Assembly (NCBI GenBank): GCA_964539095.1
Contig: CAZIFL010000035.1
Coordinates: 1-32,168 of the forward strand
Origin: DAIPKP01 sp964539095
GTDB taxonomy: Bacteria; Synergistota; Synergistia; Synergistales; Aminiphilaceae
Length of the DNA stretch: 32,168 nucleotides
Direction: 5' to 3'
Part shown: positions 6,282 to 14,647 of the stretch, piece after piece
How the letters are laid out: each line of letters starts with the position of its first letter
Position numbering within the stretch: position 1 is the first letter of the stretch
Program-made: the position numbers and the translations under genes
The notes under the pieces: generated by a model
Told to the model about the DNA's origin: nothing
Seen by the model: only the letters and a program-made list of their open reading frames with translations
The model's database searches: none

Positions 6282-7240
6282 AGCGATATCCCCCGGAGAC
6301 GCTTCTTTTTTGGCTTAGCTTCTTGCGGCTCCTCCTCTCGAACCAGAGCGAGAACCACACCAGCTTGCTTGTGTGCCTTCCGTGTATCCTCACTGGTGAG
6401 GTTGATATAGTGGCGTGTCATGTCCATGGTGCTGTGTCCCATTACCCGCTGTAAGCTGAAAGCATCCATGCCATGGCGTAGCATGAGCAGTGCGGCGGTG
6501 TGTCGCAAACTGTAGGCGGTAATGTCCAGCCCGCACCTTTTCCCGTAGGACTTCACCCGGCGAGACCACGAGGTTACGGCCCACGGTTCACCCGTCTCGG
6601 TGCAGAACGCAGGGGCATCATTCCACTCATCCGGGCGAACATGGAGCAGCTTCTTGATGGAGTCCAGAGTAGGCCCGGACAAGGGGAGCACTCGGGGCAC
6701 TCTCGTTTTCGCAATCTCAGCTCTCACGGAAAGCTCTTCCTTCTCGAGGTGAACATCCCCAGGTACGAGCTGGAGTGCTTCACCGGGGCGTATGCCTGTA
6801 TCCAAGGAGAGTAGCATCAGCGCATAATCCCTCAGCCCGCAATACGTTTTCTGGTCAGGTTGCTGGAGCAGGGTAGAGACTTCCTTTTCTTCAAGCTGGA
6901 CTATCCTTCCCTGAGTGCGACGCTTTTTCAGACCGTGAAGAGGATGAACGCCACCGCGGAAATATCCCTCCGAGAGTGTCCAGTTCCAGAATACTTTCAG
7001 ATAGGCAAACTTTTGATTGTAGGTATAGGCGTTGCTGTAGGGGCTTAGGAATGCCAGTGTGCTTTCTCTTGGCTTGTCGAGGCCGTCCGGGTGTCGGGAG
7101 AAGAAGAGCCGTAGCGTTCTTTGGTAATCCTTCAAGGTGTTCGGAGAGATGCCAGTGGCCTTCTTGAAGAGCAGGAAAGCAGGAATGATATCTTCCGGTT
7201 GCGTCTCTCGGTGTTCCTTGCAAATCGGTATGGCGTTCAT
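6278..7240 (-). CDS. Tyrosine recombinase / phage integrase
   Basis: A 320-residue site-specific recombinase that would insert and excise the element. The N-terminal SAM-like DNA-binding domain covers about residues 15-100 and the catalytic domain about 115-290. Visible catalytic residues are R151 (TGIRPGEAL), K178 (AKTR), R246 in YSLRHTAA (with Tyr in place of the usual first His), H269 (MGHS) and the nucleophile Y278 (RHYIN). A basic tail, KPKKKRLRG, ends the protein. The start at 7240 is set by AAGGGGG eight bases upstream; a longer reading would run backward through the tRNA gene and is not credible. The tRNA-Gln beside it is the natural candidate target. Confidence 0.93.
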   Translation of the reverse strand: MNAIPICKEHRETQPEDIIPAFLLFKKATGISPNTLKDYQRTLRLFFSRHPDGLDKPRESTLAFLSPYSNAYTYNQKFAYLKVFWNWTLSEGYFRGGVHPLHGLKKRRTQGRIVQLEEKEVSTLLQQPDQKTYCGLRDYALMLLSLDTGIRPGEALQLVPGDVHLEKEELSVRAEIAKTRVPRVLPLSGPTLDSIKKLLHVRPDEWNDAPAFCTETGEPWAVTSWSRRVKSYGKRCGLDITAYSLRHTAALLMLRHGMDAFSLQRVMGHSTMDMTRHYINLTSEDTRKAHKQAGVVLALVREEEPQEAKPKKKRLRGISL

Positions 7241-7293
7241 AGAATGTAACCCCCTTGTTGGCTGACATTCCGAGAAAGCGTAGTGTTCTCCAG

Positions 7294-7306
7294 AGGCAGG
7301 GGACTT
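7294..7306 (+). repeat. 13-bp copy of tRNA-Gln sequence, candidate att trace
   Basis: AGGCAGGGGACTT here is identical to bases 7428-7440 inside tRNA-Gln (end of the D-arm through the 5' side of the anticodon arm). It lies 53 bp upstream of the integrase start and 134 bp from the tRNA copy. Integrases of tRNA-targeting elements use such identity blocks as attachment-site cores. It is not followed by the 3' half of the tRNA, so it is not a simple attR. Confidence 0.45.
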
Positions 7307-7364
7307 CCCGTGGTTTTTCCTTGCTGTGGGGGATTTTTGCCTTTTTGTTAAGCTAAACCCGCTC

Positions 7365-7393
7365 TTGCAAAAGCACCATTTCCCGTCTATAAT
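7365..7393 (+). promoter_or_regulatory. Promoter of tRNA-Gln
   Basis: TTGCAA (7365-7370) and a perfect TATAAT (7388-7393) are separated by 17 bp, 14 bp before the mature tRNA start. The same TTGCAA -35 with 17-bp spacing is used by the rRNA promoter at the right end of the window. Confidence 0.85.
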
Positions 7394-7407
7394 GACATGC
7401 GCTGTAT

Positions 7408-7481
7408 TGGGGTGTAGCCAAGCGGCAAGGCAGGGGACTTTGGATCCTCGATCGCTGGTTCGAATCCAGCCACCCCAGCCA
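7408..7481 (+). tRNA. tRNA-Gln (anticodon TTG)
   Basis: A complete cloverleaf. The acceptor stem TGGGGTG (7408-7414) pairs with CACCCCA (7471-7477), followed by G and an encoded CCA (7479-7481). The anticodon stem GGGGA/TCCTC encloses the loop CTTTGGA with anticodon TTG, and the T-arm CTGGT-TCGAATC-CAG is standard. It reads CAA/CAG glutamine codons. The gene is intact, with its own promoter and terminator, despite lying beside the integrase. Confidence 0.95.
7428..7440 (+). repeat. tRNA copy of the 13-bp candidate att core
   Basis: AGGCAGGGGACTT inside tRNA-Gln spans the D-stem 3' side and the 5' half of the anticodon arm, and is repeated at 7294-7306. Anticodon-arm sequences are a known class of integrase target; use here is inferred. 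Confidence 0.4.
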
Positions 7482-7522
7482 GTTCCCCTGCAACACAAGG
7501 ATATGCGCATTTGAAAAAGCGC

Positions 7523-7551
7523 GCTCCTCCATCGGAAGAGGAGCTTTTTTT
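7523..7551 (+). terminator. Terminator of tRNA-Gln
   Basis: GCTCCTC (7523-7529) pairs perfectly with GAGGAGC (7538-7544), followed by seven T residues. Confidence 0.85.
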
Positions 7552-7555
7552 GTGT

Positions 7556-7583
7556 TTGTACTTTCTCGGTTATCAAGTATGAT
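7556..7583 (+). promoter_or_regulatory. Possible promoter for glmU operon
   Basis: A -10-like TATGAT (7578-7583) lies 16 bp from a weak -35 (TTGTAC, 7556-7561). It sits between the tRNA terminator and glmU, where a promoter is expected. The -35 match is poor. Confidence 0.4.
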
Positions 7584-7625
7584 CGTACAGAAAAAGAGAT
7601 GGGCACTTTCTGGGAGGGCTGTTTA

Positions 7626-9026
7626 ATGGAAATGTGCGGCACCGGAGCACTTATCTTGGCGGCAGGAAAAGGAACCCGCATGAAGGGGCGTATTCCTAAG
7701 GTTCTTCAGCCTCTTCTCGGGGAGCCCATGCTTTCTTACGTTCTTGAAGCCGTCCGAAAAGCCGGCATAGAGCATGTCGGCGTTGTAGTAGGGCACGGAG
7801 GAGAGCAGGTAGCCTCGTATCTGCAGGAGCATTACCGCCATGTCGCTATCATATGGCAGGAGGAACAGCTTGGAACAGGGCATGCTGTGCAGGTGGCCCG
7901 CCCTTGGTGGTCTTCTTTAGATTCTCTTCTCGTGCTTTGTGGGGATACCCCTCTGGTAAGGCCCGCCCTTTTTGAAACCTTTGTGGGGAAAATGGAGGAA
8001 GAGTCCGTCGCATCGGGGCTCGTGAGCTTTACCGCTCAGGATCCTGCGGGCTACGGCCGTGTTTTTTTCGAGGAAGAATCCCTCTTTGTGGTAGAACACA
8101 AGGATGCTACGCCGGAGCAACTTCGCTGTGATGTGGTGAACAGCGGGATCTACTTCTTCCGAAGCTCCTGCCTTGGTGAAGCCTTGGGGAGTCTTACTAC
8201 CGCTAATGCTCAGGGAGAATACTATCTCCCTGATGTGATCGGCTGGTGTTCCCGGAGAGGTCTGGGGGCCCGTGCCTTTTCGTGGGATTCCGAAGAGGAC
8301 ATGCTCGGTATCAATGACCCCCTTCAGCTCGCCCAGGCTACAGAGATTATGCGTATGCGTATTCTTGAGCGGTGGATGCTGGAGCAGGGTCTTAAATGTA
8401 TGGATAGAAGCTCCCTCTGGATAGGGCCTCGGGTGATTTTCGAAGAGGATGTCTTTCTGGATGGAGATGTTCGGATCTTTGGAAAAAGTTCTCTTGGCCG
8501 GGGGGCCTCCGTGGGGACGGGGTGCGTGATCTCTAACAGCCATGTGGGAGAATCGTGCCGCCTGCATCCTTACGTCGTGCTTGAGGAGAGTGTTCTCGAA
8601 AGGAAAGCCATGCTCGGCCCCTTTGCTTACGTCCGCGGAGGAGCCCGTATAGGCGAAGAGGCTTTTGTGGGGAAATTCGTAGAAATTAAAAAGAGTTCCA
8701 TCGGAGCCAAGAGCAAGGTGCCCCACCTCTCCTACGTGGGGGACGCTTTCGTAGGAGAGAACACCAATATCGGAGCAGGGTGCATCACGTGTAACTACGA
8801 TGGAAAGGAAAAGCATTCTACGTCCATCGGAGCGCACTGCTTTATCGGAAGCGATACCATGCTTGTGGCTCCCGTGACGGTGGGGGATAATGGTGTAACC
8901 GCCGCAGGATCTGTTATCACTGCGGATATTCCCGAGGGGGCTCTCGGCGTTGCCCGGGCTCGGCAGAGGAATATTGAGGGATGGCACCAACGGAAGGCTT
9001 TGCAGAAGCCGAAGGAGGAGAGCTGA
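7626..9026 (+). CDS. glmU: Bifunctional GlcN-1-P acetyltransferase / GlcNAc-1-P uridyltransferase
   Basis: A 466-residue cytoplasmic enzyme making UDP-GlcNAc, the precursor of peptidoglycan. The N-terminal uridyltransferase domain opens with ILAAGKGTRMKGRIPK (about residues 10-25). The left-handed beta-helix acetyltransferase domain (about 250-430) includes the GANTNIGAGC and NYDG motifs and a catalytic-type His near residue 367 (KVPHLSYVGDA). The length matches the family (about 455). The start at 7626 is preferred because GGGAGGG lies seven bases upstream; 7599 has only a weak site. It is the first gene of a run with prs, rplY and pth; prs starts five bases after its stop. Confidence 0.95.
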   Translation: MEMCGTGALILAAGKGTRMKGRIPKVLQPLLGEPMLSYVLEAVRKAGIEHVGVVVGHGGEQVASYLQEHYRHVAIIWQEEQLGTGHAVQVARPWWSSLDSLLVLCGDTPLVRPALFETFVGKMEEESVASGLVSFTAQDPAGYGRVFFEEESLFVVEHKDATPEQLRCDVVNSGIYFFRSSCLGEALGSLTTANAQGEYYLPDVIGWCSRRGLGARAFSWDSEEDMLGINDPLQLAQATEIMRMRILERWMLEQGLKCMDRSSLWIGPRVIFEEDVFLDGDVRIFGKSSLGRGASVGTGCVISNSHVGESCRLHPYVVLEESVLERKAMLGPFAYVRGGARIGEEAFVGKFVEIKKSSIGAKSKVPHLSYVGDAFVGENTNIGAGCITCNYDGKEKHSTSIGAHCFIGSDTMLVAPVTVGDNGVTAAGSVITADIPEGALGVARARQRNIEGWHQRKALQKPKEES

Positions 9027-9031
9027 TTACC

Positions 9032-10003
9032 ATGGTTACGCGTTTGCGAGAGATGAAAATCTTTTCCGGATCGGCAAATCCAAAGTTTGCTGAAGAGGTG
9101 GCGAGACATCTTCAGATCCCCGTGGCGGCCTCGAAGCGTTTCCGCTTCTCCGACGGGGAGATCGGTATCTCCATCGAAGAGAGCGTTCGTGGAGCGGATG
9201 TCTACGTGGTGCAGCCAACCTGTGCCCCGGTAAACTCCAATCTCATGGAGCTGCTTATTATGGTGGATGCCCTGAAACGAGCCTCGGCATACCGCATTAA
9301 CGTGGTGCTCCCTTATTTCGGCTATGCCCGGCAGGATCGTAAAACCCGGGGGCGTGAGCCCATTACCTCCAAGGTAGTTGCGAATATCATTGAACACACC
9401 GGGGCGCACCGGGTGATTACTGCGGATCTTCATGCGGGGCAGATTCAGGGATTTTTCGATATCCCCGTGGATCACCTTACGGGAATGAATCTCTTGGCCT
9501 CGCATTTCCAGAGTAAGCTCAAGGAGGCTTCCCGAGAGGGCCGGGTGGCGGTGGTCTCTCCGGATATCGGGGGGGTGGTTCGGGCCCGGAAGTTTGCGGT
9601 GCAGCTTCGGGCGGATCTTGCCATAGTGGACAAGCGCCGTGCGCACGACAAGGCGAACTACTGCGAGGTTATGGAGATTATCGGGGATGTGAGCGGAAAA
9701 GATGTTATTCTTGTAGACGATATCATTGATACTGCCGGCACGATGGTCAATGCCGCTCAGGCTCTTCGTGAGCGCGGAGCCCGTTCTGTCTACGCCTGTG
9801 CTACCCATGGGGTTCTTTCGGGGCCCGCGGTGGAGCGGCTTCGGGATTCCTGTATCTCCGAAATCGTTCTTACCAACACCATTCCCCTCCCGGAGGAAAA
9901 AAACCTCGATATCATAACCCAGCTCTCCATAGCGCCTCTTTTTGCGGAAGCCATCGACAGGATTCACTCAGATCATTCGGTGAGTATCCTGTTTGGTTCA
10001 TAA
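9032..10003 (+). CDS. prs: Ribose-phosphate pyrophosphokinase
   Basis: A 323-residue enzyme making PRPP from ribose-5-phosphate and ATP for nucleotide, histidine and tryptophan synthesis. Family marks are PYFGYARQDRKTRGREPI (about residues 93-110, ATP-binding and flexible loop), ITADLHAGQIQGFF, and the PRPP-binding loop VDDIIDTAGTM (about 228-238). The start at 9032 follows GGAGGAG at 9014-9020. The pairing glmU-prs is a classic bacterial arrangement and fits supply of nucleotide-activated precursors. Confidence 0.96.
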   Translation: MVTRLREMKIFSGSANPKFAEEVARHLQIPVAASKRFRFSDGEIGISIEESVRGADVYVVQPTCAPVNSNLMELLIMVDALKRASAYRINVVLPYFGYARQDRKTRGREPITSKVVANIIEHTGAHRVITADLHAGQIQGFFDIPVDHLTGMNLLASHFQSKLKEASREGRVAVVSPDIGGVVRARKFAVQLRADLAIVDKRRAHDKANYCEVMEIIGDVSGKDVILVDDIIDTAGTMVNAAQALRERGARSVYACATHGVLSGPAVERLRDSCISEIVLTNTIPLPEEKNLDIITQLSIAPLFAEAIDRIHSDHSVSILFGS

Positions 10004-10081
10004 ACACACGGTTTGTTCTGTGTGCAGGAAGGTATTTCGAGACACCCTAAAGGCTGTCATAAAGTTCAAGGAGGAGTAGGT

Positions 10082-10729
10082 ATGTCCAAGTTTATCCCCA
10101 TTACGTTTGAGGCAAGAGAAGCAACAGGAAAGGAATACTGCAAGAAGCTCCGTAAGGAAGGCTATATTCCTGTAACCTTTTATGGTCCCGAGTATCCCGA
10201 GGCGGGGAATTATAGAATAGCTGCCAAAGATTTCCTTCCTCTCGTTCGGTATTCTCATTGGGAATCCGTACGGCTCAACGTTACCCTTCCGGGAGGCAAG
10301 GAGGAGATGGCGATCTTGCGCGATCTCCAGCGGAACGTGGTGACTGATGAAGTGCTTCATATGGATGTCTATCAGCTTATGAAGGGGCATAAGGTTCGTG
10401 TTTCGGTGCCCGTGAAGGTTCTTAACAAGGAGCGCTGCCTGGGGATTAAAGATGGTGGCGTTTTCGAACAGATGCACCATAACGTCGAAATGGAAGTGCT
10501 CCCCCGGGAAATCCCCGATGAGATTTGCATTGATATAGCGAGCCTTGCCAAGGGAGCGCATATTACCGCCGGAGAGTGCCCTCTTCCGGAGAGTGCGGAG
10601 CTGATGATCGCCCCCGAGGAGATCCTCCTTATCGTAGGGGAGCCTCGCGTCTCTGCCGAAGAGGAAGCTTCCGAAGGCGAAGGCAATATGGATGTCGAGG
10701 TTCTTACGAGCAGAAAAGCCGGGGAATAG
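10082..10729 (+). CDS. rplY: 50S ribosomal protein L25 (general stress protein CTC type)
   Basis: A 215-residue ribosomal protein of the long CTC form, which binds 5S rRNA. The N-terminal L25 domain (about residues 1-90; FEAREATGKEYCKKLRKEGY, then IPVTFYG) is followed by a beta-rich TL5/CTC C-terminal domain (about 95-190) and an acidic tail. The start at 10082 has AAGGAGG seven bases upstream; the longer reading from 10013 has no such site. The order prs-rplY(ctc)-pth-mfd is widely conserved in bacteria and supports the call. Confidence 0.92.
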   Translation: MSKFIPITFEAREATGKEYCKKLRKEGYIPVTFYGPEYPEAGNYRIAAKDFLPLVRYSHWESVRLNVTLPGGKEEMAILRDLQRNVVTDEVLHMDVYQLMKGHKVRVSVPVKVLNKERCLGIKDGGVFEQMHHNVEMEVLPREIPDEICIDIASLAKGAHITAGECPLPESAELMIAPEEILLIVGEPRVSAEEEASEGEGNMDVEVLTSRKAGE

Positions 10730-10735
10730 TTCCCG

Positions 10736-11296
10736 TTGTTTCTCTGTGTCGGCCTTGGGAACCCGGGGCTTTCCTATGCCCATACACGGCATAACGTGGG
10801 GTGGATGGCCCTTGATTCGGTTCTGGAGTGCATGACATCCTTAAAGGGGCCGGGGATGAAGTTTTCCGGTGCCCTTTGGGATGGATTCCTGGAAGGGGAG
10901 AGGCTTCTCTGCCTTAAGCCCATGACCTACATGAATCTCAGCGGAAAGGCGGTCTGGGAGGCGGTGAGTTACTTCCAGATTGAGCATGCCCGGATTCTCG
11001 TGCTTTACGATGATCGGGCTCTTCCTCTGGGATCCTTGCGGATCCGTCCCAAGGGTTCTGCGGGGGCGCATAACGGCATGGCTTCTGTGATATCGTCTCT
11101 GGGAACGCTTGATATCCCTAGGCTTCGTATAGGGATAGGGCCTCTTCCAGAGAAGGTCCCTCTGCGACGTTTTGTTACCTCTCCCTTTTCCAGAGAAGAG
11201 CAGAAAGAGCTTCCCGAAGTTCTGGAGCGATCTGTCCGGGGAGTGCGTCTGTGGGTTGCAGAGGGTATCCAGCAAGCCATGAATGCGGTAAATTAA
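10736..11296 (+). CDS. pth: Peptidyl-tRNA hydrolase
   Basis: A 186-residue enzyme that frees tRNA from stalled peptidyl-tRNA. Key residues line up with the E. coli enzyme: N9 (GLGNPG), H19 and N20 (TRHNVGW), N67 (MTYMNLSG), D92 (LYDDRALP) and N113 (GAHNG). The start appears to be TTG at 10736, six bases after the rplY stop, with only a weak GGGGAA upstream, so translation is probably coupled to rplY. No better start exists upstream of the conserved first strand. Confidence 0.93.
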   Translation: MFLCVGLGNPGLSYAHTRHNVGWMALDSVLECMTSLKGPGMKFSGALWDGFLEGERLLCLKPMTYMNLSGKAVWEAVSYFQIEHARILVLYDDRALPLGSLRIRPKGSAGAHNGMASVISSLGTLDIPRLRIGIGPLPEKVPLRRFVTSPFSREEQKELPEVLERSVRGVRLWVAEGIQQAMNAVN

Positions 11297-11334
11297 AAAA
11301 AGTCCCCCGTCTTTACTGATGGCGGGACTTTTTT
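11295..11334 (+). terminator. Terminator after pth
   Basis: An A-run plus AGTCCC (11295-11305) pairs with GGGACT plus a T-run (11324-11334). The A and T runs make it potentially bidirectional. It ends the glmU-prs-rplY-pth transcript before mfd. Confidence 0.75.
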
Positions 11335-11358
11335 GCTTCTCAAAGGCTTTTGTGAGGA

Positions 11359-11388
11359 TTGAATTTTTTCGGAGTTCTTGCCGATAAT
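11359..11388 (+). promoter_or_regulatory. Candidate mfd promoter
   Basis: TTGAAT (11359-11364) and GATAAT (11383-11388) are 18 bp apart, between the pth terminator and the mfd ribosome binding site. Confidence 0.45.
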
Positions 11389-11447
11389 GATGGGGCATTG
11401 TTGTGTCGTTTGCCGTGATGTTCGCTCCAGTAAGGAGGCAAAGGTTT

Positions 11448-14400
11448 TTGAGTATCCATAAAAATACCGGGGCCGGCCGACTCTGGCAGTTTTTCCCGGA
11501 AGGGGCGCTCTCCGGGTCTCTCCACATACGCCTTCAGGGGGAAGTTGCCGCCTGGGTCTGGGCCGCAGCAAATTTTCCCAGACCGGCGATTTTTCTCGTC
11601 TCCGATCAGCAGCATCTCACCGCCTTTGAACAGAATTGGAAGAGCCTCTTCCCTGAACTCCTCCTCGCGGTGATGCCCGAACTCCCTCTGGGAGAAGAGA
11701 TGGGGCGTCATGCCTTCTGGCTTACCCGGGGAGAGATTTTTCGAGTCTGGCGGGAGCGGGGAGGGGCTCTTCTCCTGACGCCGGGAAGTTTTATGGCTCC
11801 CTATCGTATTCCCGATGCCTATCTGAAGCTGCGCAGAGGGGAGGTGCTCCCCATGCCGCAGCTTTTGGCTTGGCTCGACTTGGTAGGAAGCTCTCGGGTG
11901 GACTACGTTGCCTCTCCCGGCGAACATGCTCTCCGGGGATGCGTGGTCGATCTCTATACCTCTTCCCAATCTCTGCCGGTGCGGGTGGAGTATTTCGATG
12001 ACCTGGTGGAGAGCCTTCGGTTCTTCTCTCCTCGGGATCAGTGCAGCCTCTCCGAGGTGGAGGAGGTGATGCTCTCGGGATCTCCCCAAGAAGAAGGAGC
12101 CTCCTTCTCGGAAGGATCTTCCTTTATGGCCTCCTCGCTTCCTCCGGGAACACCCCTGGTTTTTTTCGATCCCCGAGCTTTGGAGCGCCAGGCTCAGACG
12201 TATCGATGGCTTTGGGAATCTTTTGAAGAGAGCAAGCGTCTTCCTCCGCTTCCTTCCTGGGAGGAACTTCTCGGATCGCTTTCGAGAGTTCTCCCTCTTT
12301 ACGTGCGGAGCACCCCTTTTCCAGAGGATCGGGAGAGCTTCCTCTATCCAGTTCCCCCCTTCGGAGGCCGTTTCGAGAAAGCTCAATCCTATGTGGAGGC
12401 TCTGAAGAGGGAGGGATACTCTATCACCCTCTGCTCTGCTCATCCGGAGATTCTTTCCTGGGGTGAGAAGATGGAGCTTCTTCTTGTGGAAAAGCCTCTT
12501 ACGGGCGGGTTTGTGGATAAGCAGACCCGAAGAATTTTTCTCTCCGATGCTGAGATGGTGGGGATTACCGGCATGGGGCTGGAGAGTCACCATCGTTTTG
12601 CTGCATCTCCTTCGGAGGGGGATGCGGGATTTTCCGAAGGGGAGTACCTGATCCACGAGGATTACGGCATTGGTTGCTATCGCGGTGTGGAGGAGCTTCC
12701 GGGAGATTGCGGCCCCCAGGAGTATCTGGTGCTCGAATTTGCAGATGAGAAGCGCCTCTACCTCCCCTTCACACAGATGTACAAGATAAGCCCCTATTCG
12801 GGATATGCGGATGAGAGGGTGGTGCTTGATTCTCTTGGCGGGCGGCGATGGAAAAAGAGCCTTCGGGAGGCCCGGGAGAAAGCTAAAGAGGTGGCGCAGG
12901 AGCTTCTCAAGGCGTATGTGGCTCGGGAGCGCGTGGGAGGATACCCCTTCTCTCCCGACGGCGATATCCTCCGGCGCTTCACTGCCACCTTTCCCTACAG
13001 GGAGACGGAAGACCAGCTCCGAGCCCAGGAGGAGATCCGTCAGGACATGGAACGTCCGGTTCCCATGGATCGGCTTCTTGTGGGGGATGTGGGGTTCGGT
13101 AAGACCGAGGTGGCCTTCCGGGCGGCGGTGAAAGCGGTGGAATCAGGAAAGCAGGTCGCTCTCCTGGTGCCTACAACTCTTCTTGCCCAGCAGCATCTGG
13201 AGAGTTTTCGGGAGCGCCTGGGGGATCTTCCCATCCGGGTGGGGGCACTCTCCCGCTTTGTCACCCCAGCCGAAAAGAGGGCTCTTCTGGAGGATCTCCG
13301 GGAGGGGGCTCTTGATGTGCTTATCGGAACGCATAAGATGCTCTCCCGAGAGGTGGCCTTCAGGGATCTCGGGCTTCTGGTGGTGGATGAAGAACACCGT
13401 TTTGGAGTGGCCCAGAAGGAGCACTTCCGCTGGCTTCTTCCTCAGGTGGATATTCTCTCTCTCTCCGCCACTCCCATCCCCCGGACGCTGCACCTCTCAC
13501 TGGGAGGGCTTCGGGATATCAGCGAGATGAATACGCCCCCCCAAAACAGAAGCCCCGTGATCCACGTGGTCTCCCCATGGCGGGACGATCTTGTGGTTCG
13601 GGGGATCCGCAAGGAGATCTCCCGGGGGGGGCAGATTTTTTTCGTGCATAACCGGGTGCGGAGCATTCTGAAGCGGGCGGGGGAGATCCGCAGGCTTGTC
13701 CCCGAGGCTCGGGTGGATGTGGCGCACGGCCGTCTTCACGAAAGAGTGCTGGAGACGAAGATGGAAGACTTCTCTTCGGGGAAGGTCGATGTTCTGGTCT
13801 GCACCTCCATTGTGGAGAGCGGCCTGGATATTCCCGGAGCGAATACCCTTATGGTGGATCATGCCCAGGCCATGGGGCTTGCCCAGCTCTATCAGCTTAA
13901 GGGGCGGGTGGGGAGACGATCCGAACAGGCCTTTGCCTACTTCTTTTACCCCGGAGATCTGCCTCTTTCCAGAGAAGCTCTGGATCGACTTGAAGCGTTG
14001 GGGGAGTATAATGTCTTCGGCGGAGGAGCCAGGCTTGCCCGGAGGGATCTCGAGACCCGCGGGAGCGGCGAGCTTCTCGGCATTGCGCAGCATGGACACA
14101 TCAAGAAAGTCGGTTTTCAGATGTACTGCACCTTTCTCGAAAAAGAGGTTCTTGCCCTGCGGTCTGCGAAAGAGGAGCGCGAACTTCTCTGTACGATTCG
14201 CCTCCCACTGGGGTTCCCGGGACACTATGTCCCCCAGAGTGCCCTTCGAGTGGCCCTCTACCGCCGGGCGAGCCGCATAGAACACATGGATGCACTTCGG
14301 GGTTTTGCAAGGGAACTTCGGGATCGTTTTGGCCCTCTCCCCGAGGAGACAGTGCGTTTTCTCTTCTCACTGGAGTTCCGGATTCTTGCTCCTCTCCGCG

Positions 14401-14606
14401 GGGTGGCGAAGATATACTGCGAGGTCTCTCGTACCGAGGTTACAGGATGTGGTCTTGAAAGGCTTTTCTCTGGTAGATCCGGATGGATGGTGCGGCGTGG
14501 AGGCTCTTGTGCCGAGGGGCCAGGGGGAGACAAGGGACTTCGTGCTCTTCTGGAAATTCTTCGTTCCTCCGAGGAGCAGCCCTCTAAAGAATCGCAAGCA
14601 GTATAA
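11448..14606 (+). CDS. mfd: Transcription-repair coupling factor
   Basis: A 1052-residue DNA translocase that removes RNA polymerase stalled at lesions and recruits UvrA. Domains in order: UvrB-like N-terminal part (about 1-380), CarD-like RNA polymerase interaction domain (about 395-460; LIHEDYGIGCYRG), helicase core with Walker A GDVGFGKTE (about 545), DEEHRFG (about 646) and LSATPIPRTLHLS, and the C-terminal TRCF domain. The start is taken as TTG at 11448, because AAGGAGG at 11432-11438 sits nine bases upstream; a GTG at 11403 is the alternative and adds 15 residues. It follows pth as in many bacteria. Confidence 0.96.
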   Translation: MSIHKNTGAGRLWQFFPEGALSGSLHIRLQGEVAAWVWAAANFPRPAIFLVSDQQHLTAFEQNWKSLFPELLLAVMPELPLGEEMGRHAFWLTRGEIFRVWRERGGALLLTPGSFMAPYRIPDAYLKLRRGEVLPMPQLLAWLDLVGSSRVDYVASPGEHALRGCVVDLYTSSQSLPVRVEYFDDLVESLRFFSPRDQCSLSEVEEVMLSGSPQEEGASFSEGSSFMASSLPPGTPLVFFDPRALERQAQTYRWLWESFEESKRLPPLPSWEELLGSLSRVLPLYVRSTPFPEDRESFLYPVPPFGGRFEKAQSYVEALKREGYSITLCSAHPEILSWGEKMELLLVEKPLTGGFVDKQTRRIFLSDAEMVGITGMGLESHHRFAASPSEGDAGFSEGEYLIHEDYGIGCYRGVEELPGDCGPQEYLVLEFADEKRLYLPFTQMYKISPYSGYADERVVLDSLGGRRWKKSLREAREKAKEVAQELLKAYVARERVGGYPFSPDGDILRRFTATFPYRETEDQLRAQEEIRQDMERPVPMDRLLVGDVGFGKTEVAFRAAVKAVESGKQVALLVPTTLLAQQHLESFRERLGDLPIRVGALSRFVTPAEKRALLEDLREGALDVLIGTHKMLSREVAFRDLGLLVVDEEHRFGVAQKEHFRWLLPQVDILSLSATPIPRTLHLSLGGLRDISEMNTPPQNRSPVIHVVSPWRDDLVVRGIRKEISRGGQIFFVHNRVRSILKRAGEIRRLVPEARVDVAHGRLHERVLETKMEDFSSGKVDVLVCTSIVESGLDIPGANTLMVDHAQAMGLAQLYQLKGRVGRRSEQAFAYFFYPGDLPLSREALDRLEALGEYNVFGGGARLARRDLETRGSGELLGIAQHGHIKKVGFQMYCTFLEKEVLALRSAKEERELLCTIRLPLGFPGHYVPQSALRVALYRRASRIEHMDALRGFARELRDRFGPLPEETVRFLFSLEFRILAPLRGVAKIYCEVSRTEVTGCGLERLFSGRSGWMVRRGGSCAEGPGGDKGLRALLEILRSSEEQPSKESQAV

Positions 14607-14647
14607 AAACAACATGATAAAGGATTGTAAAAGGACAAGGAGACCAG

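Larger units (their letters stand above)
1..7306. mobile_element. Integrated phage-like/satellite-like element, right part
   Basis: This is a block of accessory genes next to a tRNA-Gln gene. A rightward replication operon of small HTH proteins, a TOPRIM/RecA-like replication protein, an SF2 helicase and a TerS-like protein converges on a leftward tyrosine integrase with a broken antirepressor and a small unknown gene. None of these belongs to the housekeeping set to the right. The left end lies outside the window. The right limit is drawn at a 13-bp repeat of tRNA-Gln sequence and is an inference. No large terminase, portal, capsid or tail gene is visible, so this may be a satellite, a decayed prophage, or one arm of a larger prophage that continues to the left. 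Confidence 0.75.

Noticed and set aside
7241..7681. Upstream extension of the integrase frame to 467 residues
   Set aside because: It would be read backward through the whole tRNA-Gln gene and its promoter; a good ribosome binding site marks 7240 as the start.
7917..9967. Long minus-strand frames opposite glmU and prs (357 and 390 residues)
   Set aside because: They mirror strongly conserved genes on the plus strand, overlap each other and have no family features; they are codon-bias shadows.
11340..12656. 438-residue minus-strand frame opposite mfd
   Set aside because: It lies wholly antisense to the clearly coding mfd N-terminal region and shows low-complexity His/Arg/Pro composition.
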